From: Bartonella ancashensis
GTDB taxonomy: Bacteria; Pseudomonadota; Alphaproteobacteria; Rhizobiales; Rhizobiaceae
Length of the DNA stretch: 64,000 nucleotides
NCBI RefSeq assembly: GCF_001281405.1
Contig: NZ_CP010401.1
Location: 396,001 to 460,000 of the forward strand
Direction: 5' to 3'
The notes beneath the pieces were generated by a model. It searched no databases. It was not told the origin of the DNA and saw nothing but the letters and a program-made list of their open reading frames with translations. Made by a program: the position numbers and the translations under genes. Shown here piece by piece: positions 57,279 to 64,000 of the stretch (positions are counted from its first letter, which is position 1; each line of letters starts with the position of its first letter).

Positions 57279-57655
57279 GTTTTCAATTTAGTTCTTTCTT
57301 GCTCTTGTTGATGAATTAGAAAAGTGGGTGGTTTTTCTTGCCACCCCTTTGGAGGATCCCGGTAAGCTGCGGCTTGTGATAAAAGCATTGACGTTATTGG
57401 TATTGTCATAAGCAAAAATACTACTAATAATACTTCGTGAAAAATCAACTGATGATCTACAAATATTGAGTAGAAAAGTGATGCAGTAGCAATACTAATA
57501 GCTCCCCAACTTGCACCAAGCGAAGGTGTGTGAAGACGATCATAAAAAGTAGAAAAACGAATTAGACCTATCGTTCCAATAAGAGTAAGGCCAGATCCTA
57601 TAATAAGGAAAATGGCAATGATAATAGCAAATAAGAGCGGTACATCGTCATTCAT
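57263..57655 (-). CDS. phaG: Monovalent cation/H+ antiporter subunit G
   Basis: 130-residue MnhG/PhaG/MrpG protein with three membrane helices (about 10-30, 45-62, 70-90) and the family segment IGLIRFSTFYDRLHTPSLGASWG. It is the last gene of the Pha operon and overlaps the preceding phaF by 4 bases. Mrp-type antiporters need all subunits. Confidence 0.93.
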   Translation of the reverse strand: MNDDVPLLFAIIIAIFLIIGSGLTLIGTIGLIRFSTFYDRLHTPSLGASWGAISIATASLFYSIFVDHQLIFHEVLLVVFLLMTIPITSMLLSQAAAYRDPPKGWQEKPPTFLIHQQEQERTKLKTKKLD

Positions 57656-57933
57656 TCAATAATTTCCCCACGCATTAAAAATTTTGCTAAAGCGATACTT
57701 GAGATAGGACCTAATAACCCAATAATAAGGGCAACTTCAAAGTAAATATTTGTTCTTGAACGAATATCAAACACAAGAAATAAAAAAATAGCTGTCATAT
57801 AAAAGGTGTCTAAACCCATGATACGATCCTGTGCTCTTGGTCCGCGAATCAAACGAAAGACCGCGAAAATCATCGCCAAACTTAAAAAAACTTGAGAGAT
57901 AAACATACTCCAATAAAGAATCACCATACTCAT
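57652..57933 (-). CDS. phaF: Monovalent cation/H+ antiporter subunit F
   Basis: 93-residue MnhF/PhaF protein with three helices and the diagnostic FRLIRGPRAQDRIMGLDTFYM. It overlaps phaE and phaG by 4 bases on each side. Confidence 0.94.
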   Translation of the reverse strand: MSMVILYWSMFISQVFLSLAMIFAVFRLIRGPRAQDRIMGLDTFYMTAIFLFLVFDIRSRTNIYFEVALIIGLLGPISSIALAKFLMRGEIIE

Positions 57934-58415
57934 GAAAAAATCTCCAAAAGCAATTGCTCATAACGTTGCTTGATGAATTGTGGATAGTTATTTCCATCAT
58001 TTAAATTAAGAACGTGGATCAAAAGTTTATTATTTTTGCTATTATATGCAACCCAGATAGTTCCTGGAACCGCAGATAAAATGCATGCTAAAATAGCCAA
58101 AGATGTGCGATTTTTAAGAGAGAGGGGCACAACAACGAAACCAGACTGTTGTTCTGAATGCTTTTTTGTAAGAATAAACCAAGCAACAGCAATATTTGAG
58201 GTAATTGAATCAACAAAAATCCGATAAAGCAATCGAAAAAAAGGGTTCCAATTTTTAACCCTGATGGTTTCTGGCTCAAGGAACCGCATCATCCACCCTC
58301 CCAGTAAAGCAACTGCAGTTCCCACAAAAAATTGGCCCATACTAAAACCGCTTAAAAGCAGCCACATTAAAATAATTCCACTACTTAAAAAAGGGTAAGG
58401 CAAAAAGCACTTCAT
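57930..58415 (-). CDS. phaE: Monovalent cation/H+ antiporter subunit E
   Basis: 161-residue MnhE/PhaE protein: two N-terminal helices, then LLYRIFVDSITSNIAVAWFIL, a family stretch, and the C-terminal soluble part with LACILSAVPGTIWVAYNSKNNKLLIHVL. It overlaps phaD and phaF by 4 bases. Confidence 0.93.
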   Translation of the reverse strand: MKCFLPYPFLSSGIILMWLLLSGFSMGQFFVGTAVALLGGWMMRFLEPETIRVKNWNPFFRLLYRIFVDSITSNIAVAWFILTKKHSEQQSGFVVVPLSLKNRTSLAILACILSAVPGTIWVAYNSKNNKLLIHVLNLNDGNNYPQFIKQRYEQLLLEIFS

Positions 58416-60031
58416 GGTTTTTTTCCTGGAATTTTTAAAGGTAAGTCAGTTAAGACACTTCCGATATAGTTCTGAGGGTTGTGCAAGATTTTAGCAGTTT
58501 CAGACATATAACTACCCACAGGACCCGCCATAATAGTCATCATTAAACATAAAGTAAGAAGAGCTGCTATAGGTGCAAACTCGATCACCTGTGCACATAG
58601 TTCTCTTCCCTCAAGAGAGGCCCAAAATATTCGAATCCCCGTTCGCACCATTGCAATCAAGGCAGCAAAACCAGAAATAATAACTAAAATAGCCACAATC
58701 CAATCACGCGTAGCTAACATATAAGACGATGAATTGCTTTCACTTAAATTAAAAATAGCTACAAGCATCATAAATTTTGCAACGAAACCAGAAAAAGGTG
58801 GTAGTCCAACAATGAGAATCGTACAGACAGCAAAACAAGATCCAAGAATTGCTAAAGTTGCTGGCAAATAAGTACCAACTTCATCTTCTTCTTCATCTTC
58901 TTCACCATATACTTCCATTGTAACAGCCAAAACATTAGGAGACATATCTTTGTTGCACTCCACAAGTTCTGCCAAAAGAAAAAAAGCACCAAGTGTCAAA
59001 GTTGAAGATACAATATAAAAAAGTGCCCCTGATATAAGAGCTTGATTACCCATTCCAATCGCTGTTAATAAAATACCAGAAGACACAAGAACACTATAAG
59101 CTGCTAAACGCCCCACAACCTGACTTGCTAGTACTCCGGTGATACCAAAAACCAAAGTAGCTAATCCCCCATAGAAAAGAACTATATGACCAAAATGAGT
59201 AAAATACCCATCCTCAGAACCAAACCATAAAAGTGTTAAACGCAAAATAACATAGATACCAACTTTACTTAGAATTGCGAAAGCAGCACTCACAGGGGCG
59301 GCAGCTGCACTATAAATTGGTGTTAACCAAAAATTGAGAGGCCACATACCAGCCTTAAGTAAAAAGACGATTCCTAAAAATGCTGCGCCAATCTCAAATA
59401 AAACAACATCTTCTTTGGCTATATGCTGCATTTTAATAGCCAAATCAGCCATGTTAAGTGTGCCAGTAACCCCATAAATCAAAGCTGAACCGATTAAGAA
59501 AAATAATGAAGCAACGAGATTAATCACAATATAATGCATGCCTGCGCGCACCCGTGACTGTCCTGAACCATGTAAACCAAGCCCATAGGAAGCTGTTAAC
59601 ATTACTTCAAAAAATACAAATAAATTAAAAAGATCACCTGTTAAGAAAACGCCATTAAGCCCCATAATAAAAAACTGCATCAGGGATTGAAAATGGGGAC
59701 CAGCCTTGTACCAATAAGCACGCGCAAAAACCAACACAGCTGTGGTTAATAAACTTGATAGCAAAAGCATCATAACACTTAAACGATCAAGAACTAATAC
59801 AATACCAAAGGGAGGAAGCCAGTTACCAAGATGATAAACATCTGTGGCTGGTGTAATTTCAAGAGTACGTGCAAATAGTAAAACAGAAACAACAATCAAA
59901 GAACTCGCAGAAATAAGACCGACGAGTGATTTAAATTTTGAACGACGTTCTTCGTAAAAAAGGAGCGTTGCTCCAGTAATTAACGGTAAAAGAATAGGCA
60001 CAATAATCAAATGACGTAACCAAACATCCAT
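58412..60031 (-). CDS. phaD: Monovalent cation/H+ antiporter subunit D
   Basis: 539-residue proton-translocating subunit related to NuoM/NuoN, with about 14 helices. Key features are the charged glutamate in LFVFFEVMLTASYGL, the lysine in FLLKAGMWPLNFWLTPIYSAAAAPVSA, and GLPPFSGFVAKFMML near 410. An acidic insert (EVYGEEDEEEDEVG) at about 370-385 is unusual. It overlaps its neighbours by 1-4 bases. Confidence 0.95.
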   Translation of the reverse strand: MDVWLRHLIIVPILLPLITGATLLFYEERRSKFKSLVGLISASSLIVVSVLLFARTLEITPATDVYHLGNWLPPFGIVLVLDRLSVMMLLLSSLLTTAVLVFARAYWYKAGPHFQSLMQFFIMGLNGVFLTGDLFNLFVFFEVMLTASYGLGLHGSGQSRVRAGMHYIVINLVASLFFLIGSALIYGVTGTLNMADLAIKMQHIAKEDVVLFEIGAAFLGIVFLLKAGMWPLNFWLTPIYSAAAAPVSAAFAILSKVGIYVILRLTLLWFGSEDGYFTHFGHIVLFYGGLATLVFGITGVLASQVVGRLAAYSVLVSSGILLTAIGMGNQALISGALFYIVSSTLTLGAFFLLAELVECNKDMSPNVLAVTMEVYGEEDEEEDEVGTYLPATLAILGSCFAVCTILIVGLPPFSGFVAKFMMLVAIFNLSESNSSSYMLATRDWIVAILVIISGFAALIAMVRTGIRIFWASLEGRELCAQVIEFAPIAALLTLCLMMTIMAGPVGSYMSETAKILHNPQNYIGSVLTDLPLKIPGKKP

Positions 60032-60372
60032 TACTTCACCTCACGTCCATCAACATGATCTGAACCTGTTAAACCGCGTAAAACTAAAAGAATAACCAAA
60101 AATAAAGCTGTTGTTGCAAAACCAATCACAATAGCTGTTAAAACCAAGGCCTGTGGTAAAGGATCAGCATAGTTAGTTAAATTCACTATATCAGAAGGAG
60201 GCACAATAGGTGCTACATTACTACGCGGTCTGCCCATAGCAAAGATGAACAGATTAACACCATAAGAAGTTAATGATAAACCAAGGATAACCTGAAAAGT
60301 TCTTGGACGTAAAAGAAGCCAAATCCCTGATCCAATAAAAACACCAATGCCTAAAGAAAGAATAATTTCCAT
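60031..60372 (-). CDS. phaC: Monovalent cation/H+ antiporter subunit C
   Basis: 113-residue NuoK-like subunit with three helices and the family segments GIWLLLRPRTFQVILGLSLTSYGVNLFIF and DPLPQALVLTAIVIGFATTAL. It overlaps both neighbours by one base, consistent with tight translational coupling. Confidence 0.95.
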   Translation of the reverse strand: MEIILSLGIGVFIGSGIWLLLRPRTFQVILGLSLTSYGVNLFIFAMGRPRSNVAPIVPPSDIVNLTNYADPLPQALVLTAIVIGFATTALFLVILLVLRGLTGSDHVDGREVK

Positions 60373-63290
60373 TAATTTTCCTTCTCTTTATCTACAAATT
60401 TCTTACCAACTCGGTGAATACGGATTGATTGGTGGGCAATTGCAATCAAAATAAGAACAGTTGCTCCCAAAACCAATGAAAACACACCCAAATCAAACAA
60501 AAATGCAGATGCTATAGGAACTTTTCCAATAAAAGGAAAACTTACATATTGAAATGATGATGTTAAAAAAGGGAACTTAAAAAACCAAGAACCAATCCCT
60601 GTCGCTACCGATAATAACAAACCAAAACCCATCCATCGCAGAGGTAAAACTCGTAAATGAGTTTCCACCCAGCGAATGTTTGCAACAAGATATTGCAAAA
60701 TAAATCCTATCGCTAAAGTTACACCACCAGCAAATCCACCTCCTGGAAGATCATGTCCACGCATAAAGAGATAAATTGCAAAAGCAATGATAATAGGAAA
60801 GAACCAATGCATCATAACAGAAGGAATGGCCAGATAATCTGATAAAGTATCTCCTGCTCTACGGTTAGGTTGTGCTGTATCAAAAGCCATCTGCATACGT
60901 TGTTGAAATGGCGCATCAATACTTTCAGGAGCAGGACGAAAACGCCGTAAAAGAGCAAAAACAGTTAAAGAAACAATCCCTAAAACAACGATTTCTCCCA
61001 TAGTATCAAAACCACGAAAATCCACTAGCAACACATTAACGACATTGCGACCGCCAGCAGCAGAATATGAATGAGTAAGGAAAAAATCAGAAATTGTTGT
61101 TCCTTGAGGGCGTGTCATCATGGCAAATGAGAACCATGCCATACCTGCCCCCCCAATTAATGCTATAATAAAATCGCATCCTCGACGCATATATACTGTT
61201 AAATTGTCCGGCGGTTGAGTAGTATTGTGATAACGTTTTGGTAACCATCGCAAACCAAGAAGCAAAAGAACTGTTGTTACAATTTCGACTACTAGTTGCG
61301 TTACAGCTAAATCAGGTGCAGAAAGCCACAAAAATGTCGCGCAGGTTGTCAAACCTGCTCCTCCTAAAAGCATCAATGATGCTAACCGATGAAATTTCGC
61401 TTGCCAAGCAACAAGGAGCGCACAACTCCCACCAATCAACCAAAGAACAATAAAAGGAAGATCAGGCGGAAAAAGTGGCAACGCACCAGGAACGATCAAA
61501 CCATCATTCCAAAACAAAAATGCAATAAAGAGAAAACATAAATAAACAACCCAATGTAACTGAGGTTGTAAGCGACGTGTTGATAAAAAAGATTCCAACG
61601 CACGCGCCCATTTCCAAGAAATAATCACGTGAATTCGCTCAAAAATACGCTGTCCTTTAAAATGGCGAAAGAACGGAGGCCCTTCTTCACATGATAAAAA
61701 ATAACGATGTCCTACAGTGTAGAGGAGTACACCCCCTAACAACGCCAAACAACTCATAATCAATGGTGTATTAAAACCGTGCCAAACAGCCAAACTATAA
61801 GAAGGCGCAGCAGACCCCAAAACAGCAACAACTGCATTGTCTAAAATAGATCCTATTGTCAAATTCGGAAGAATACCAACTGCCAAACAAATAAAAACCA
61901 AAAATTCTATTGGAAAGCGCATAAAACGAGGAGGCTCACGAGGTATTTTAGGTAAATCTATAGGTTTTTTACCCCAAAAAACACCGTGAATAAAACGTAC
62001 GGAATATGTGACACTAAACAAACTTGCCAACGTTGCCACATAAGGTGCAACCTGATCTAGCCATGATTCCATGTGGGTCTCAACAGCTTCAGCAAAAAAC
62101 ATTTCTTTTGATAAAAAACCATTCAGCAAAGGAACACCTGCCATTGCTGCACTTGCAACTAGGGCAAGAGTCCCTGTAATAGGCATATAATGAAAAAGGC
62201 CTGTTAATTTACGCATATCACGTGTGCCTGTTTCATGATCGATGATACCTGCGGCCATAAATAAAGAAGCTTTAAAGGTCGCATGATTGGCCATATGAAA
62301 AATTGCTGCAACACATGCAAGTGGACTACCAAGACTCAAAAGTGTTGTAATCAAACCAAGATGACTAATAGTCGAATAGGCAAGCAAACCCTTTAAATCA
62401 TGCTGAAACATTGAAAAATATGCTCCGATTAATAATGTCGTCAATCCAGCAAAACCAACGAGAAAAAACCAAGATTCTGTCCCTGATAAAACTGGCCATA
62501 AACGAACAAGTAAGAATAAACCTGCTTTAACCATTGTTGCTGAATGAAGATAAGACGATACAGGTGTTGGAGCAGCCATTGCATTAGGAAGCCAAAAATG
62601 AAAAGGAAACTGTGCACTTTTGGTTAATCCTCCTAACAAAACACAAATAAGCACTGCATTATAAAGGGGATGGGATCGTATCAAATCTCCAGATTGTAGA
62701 ATTATATCTAAATCAAAACTTTCAACGATATGACCTATGAGCAAAACACCAATAAAGAGTGCGAAACCGCCAAAGCCTGTAATAGTTAAGGCCATACGTG
62801 CTCCCTCTCGAGCACTAGCATTATGATACCAATAACCGATCAATAAAAAGGAAAAAACACTTGTCAATTCCCAGAAAATTACTAAAAAACAAGATTTCCA
62901 GATAGGACTATTCCTGTCATCGACCCCATAAAGGCAAGAAAAAAGAAAAAATCGAGGAACTGGATCTGCTGGATCCATATAGTAGCGCGCGTAAACAACA
63001 ACAAGTAACCCTATACCCGTAATCAAAAGACAAAAAAGCCATGACAAACCGTCCATGCGCAAAGTCATGTCAACGCCCCATTCTGGAAGCCAGGGAATAT
63101 TCAAACGAGCCACATTATTTCCGCGAACAGCCGGATAAAGCATGATCGTAAAAAGGAGACTAAAAAGTGCAATAGCTCCTGCAAACCACGCTTCATTATT
63201 CTTAGCTGTTGAACGAAAAAAGCCAATGATAACACTTCCTCCAAAGGGAAGCAAAATCAGCAATATCAACATTGCTCCCTGTGTTGCCAT
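60372..63290 (-). CDS. phaAB: Fused monovalent cation/H+ antiporter subunit A/B
   Basis: 972-residue fusion of MrpA and MrpB, as in the group 2 six-gene operons (for example Sinorhizobium pha, a K+/H+ antiporter). The N-terminal part (about 1-500) is NuoL-like, with WELTSVFSFLLIGYW, KSAQFPFHFWLPNAMAAPTPVSSYLHSATMVKAGLFLL and HDLKGLLAYSTISHLG. The segment around 600-750 is the MrpA C-terminal domain, and the last 200 residues (HWFFPIIIAFAIYLFMRGHDLPGGGFAGG) are MrpB. GAGG precedes the ATG very closely. It opens the operon phaAB-C-D-E-F-G, which supports pH and cation balance. Confidence 0.96.
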   Translation of the reverse strand: MATQGAMLILLILLPFGGSVIIGFFRSTAKNNEAWFAGAIALFSLLFTIMLYPAVRGNNVARLNIPWLPEWGVDMTLRMDGLSWLFCLLITGIGLLVVVYARYYMDPADPVPRFFLFSCLYGVDDRNSPIWKSCFLVIFWELTSVFSFLLIGYWYHNASAREGARMALTITGFGGFALFIGVLLIGHIVESFDLDIILQSGDLIRSHPLYNAVLICVLLGGLTKSAQFPFHFWLPNAMAAPTPVSSYLHSATMVKAGLFLLVRLWPVLSGTESWFFLVGFAGLTTLLIGAYFSMFQHDLKGLLAYSTISHLGLITTLLSLGSPLACVAAIFHMANHATFKASLFMAAGIIDHETGTRDMRKLTGLFHYMPITGTLALVASAAMAGVPLLNGFLSKEMFFAEAVETHMESWLDQVAPYVATLASLFSVTYSVRFIHGVFWGKKPIDLPKIPREPPRFMRFPIEFLVFICLAVGILPNLTIGSILDNAVVAVLGSAAPSYSLAVWHGFNTPLIMSCLALLGGVLLYTVGHRYFLSCEEGPPFFRHFKGQRIFERIHVIISWKWARALESFLSTRRLQPQLHWVVYLCFLFIAFLFWNDGLIVPGALPLFPPDLPFIVLWLIGGSCALLVAWQAKFHRLASLMLLGGAGLTTCATFLWLSAPDLAVTQLVVEIVTTVLLLLGLRWLPKRYHNTTQPPDNLTVYMRRGCDFIIALIGGAGMAWFSFAMMTRPQGTTISDFFLTHSYSAAGGRNVVNVLLVDFRGFDTMGEIVVLGIVSLTVFALLRRFRPAPESIDAPFQQRMQMAFDTAQPNRRAGDTLSDYLAIPSVMMHWFFPIIIAFAIYLFMRGHDLPGGGFAGGVTLAIGFILQYLVANIRWVETHLRVLPLRWMGFGLLLSVATGIGSWFFKFPFLTSSFQYVSFPFIGKVPIASAFLFDLGVFSLVLGATVLILIAIAHQSIRIHRVGKKFVDKEKEN

Positions 63291-63908
63291 TCCTCAAACT
63301 CCATATTTGACTTCAAAGGTACGGTCGTTGAAAAATAAAACGTAAAACACAGCACCGTATCCTATATCTTTGTATCCTTACAATAATAAGATTTAAATAA
63401 AACTTAAAAACACCGTAACCCTCAACAAAATAACCACTTTCATAAAAAAATGATCCTATGCACAATGATTAAGGTTTTCTATTCTCTACTTGCCTCTTAG
63501 TCTTTTAATGATAGTTAAAACCTTTCATAAGTAGTATTATTTTAATGAATATAAATTCTCTCCATAAAATGAGAGATTTCGTCTACTTTCAGCGGAAAAA
63601 ATATCTACATTTATTGAGGTAGTTGTTGATACTGCTCTGAGCACTAGAAAGTTCTTTGTCGTAAGAACTATAACTATCATCTCCATAATTTTAAAATGAT
63701 CAAATATTCCATATTTTACTACAATTTCTAAAGCCTTATTCTTGTTGAATTAAGATAAAACAATAAAAATAAAACATGACTACAAAATTTGTCTTTTACC
63801 AAATGGCAAATAGATTCTTTTTGAGAACTTTTCTTCTTGAGATATTATGTTTCTATCACTACTAAACAATAATGTTGATATGAAGCTTTTCCAAAGAATG
63901 GATTAACA
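63291..63908. other. Divergent spacer between phaAB and the right-edge gene
   Basis: About 620 AT-rich bases with no supportable gene on either strand. It should carry the pha promoter and that of the rightward gene. No clear consensus promoter or terminator was picked out by eye. Confidence 0.55.
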
Positions 63909-64000
63909 ATGATCAAAACTCCTTATTATCTCATAGATAAATCCAAATTGATCAAAAATATGGAAATTATCGTTCGTTTACGAGAAATGTCAGGAGCCAA
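63909..64000 (+). CDS. nspC: Probable carboxynorspermidine decarboxylase, 3'-truncated by window edge
   Basis: Only 30 codons are visible, beginning MIKTPYYLIDKSKLIKNMEI and continuing to MSGA at the edge. Bacterial NspC proteins start in the same way (xKTPYxxIxxxKLIxNLExxxxLKExSG), the N-terminus of an alanine-racemase-fold PLP decarboxylase. NspC makes norspermidine or spermidine from the carboxylated precursor. GGATTAACA precedes the ATG. The match is good but short, and related PLP decarboxylases cannot be excluded. Confidence 0.65.
   Translation, partial: MIKTPYYLIDKSKLIKNMEIIVRLREMSGA

Noticed and set aside
1-64000. CRISPR arrays, insertion sequences, prophage genes, rRNA genes, origin of replication
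   Set aside because: No regularly spaced repeats, transposase or phage structural motifs, rRNA sequence, or DnaA-box cluster was recognised on reading both strands.

Overview
The window is chromosomal DNA of a low-GC member of the Hyphomicrobiales (Rhizobiales), most likely a Bartonella species. The evidence is rhizobial-type gene order (argH-lptM-lysA-TIGR02302; tsaD beside mic60-hemY; rsmB-heparinase-purH; accA-xerD; bolA/J protein/cobS/cobT; fused phaAB) in AT-rich, gene-poor DNA with long spacers and decayed genes, typical of a reduced, haem-requiring, vector-borne pathogen. The species cannot be fixed from this window alone. I see no IS element, prophage, CRISPR array or rRNA gene.

Layout. 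0-7.3 kb: 3' end of a UbiH-like hydroxylase, a decayed partial copy of it, the succinate dehydrogenase operon sdhCDAB, and rimM-trmD-rplS. 7.3-14.7 kb: SapC-like protein and xerC, bolA-like gene, J-domain protein, cobS-cobT, a VUT-family transporter and rpmB. 14.8-25.5 kb: SURF1, a 50-residue DUF1127 gene, rsmB-heparinase-purH, htpX, a DUF1674/SDHAF4-like gene, then rpsP and ffh with a probable chorismate mutase remnant between them. 25.6-31.2 kb: beta-carbonic anhydrase and the giant NAD-glutamate dehydrogenase. 31.7-38.7 kb: hemY and mic60 (hemC and hemD absent), tsaD, an EVE-domain protein, an L,D-transpeptidase, an OmpR-type regulator and a methyltransferase. 38.9-45.6 kb: TIGR02302 protein, lysA, lptM, argH, TlpA and a YaiI-family protein. 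45.9-49.7 kb: holA directly coupled to a three-gene ABC importer. 49.8-57.2 kb: tRNA-Gly(GCC), PlsC-like acyltransferase, a D,D-carboxypeptidase homologue that has lost two of its three catalytic motifs, a second L,D-transpeptidase, accA, xerD, a tRNA-Arg(CCU) gene interrupted by a group I intron, and an MliC-type lysozyme inhibitor. 57.2-63.3 kb: six-gene Mrp/Pha cation/proton antiporter operon. The right edge holds the first 30 codons of a probable nspC.

The genes form a coherent set for respiration on amino acids and C4 acids (glutamate dehydrogenase to 2-oxoglutarate, succinate dehydrogenase, the SDHAF4-like flavinylation factor, SURF1, quinone hydroxylase), envelope maintenance (two L,D-transpeptidases, LptM, PlsC, Mic60, MliC), ion homeostasis (Pha) and translation or export (rsmB, trmD, rimM, L19, L28, S16, Ffh).

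The most notable points are the group I intron in tRNA-Arg(CCU), the inactivated S11 peptidase, cobS/cobT with no other cobalamin gene in view, the haem-gene deletion at the mic60-hemY locus, and several genome-reduction scars.
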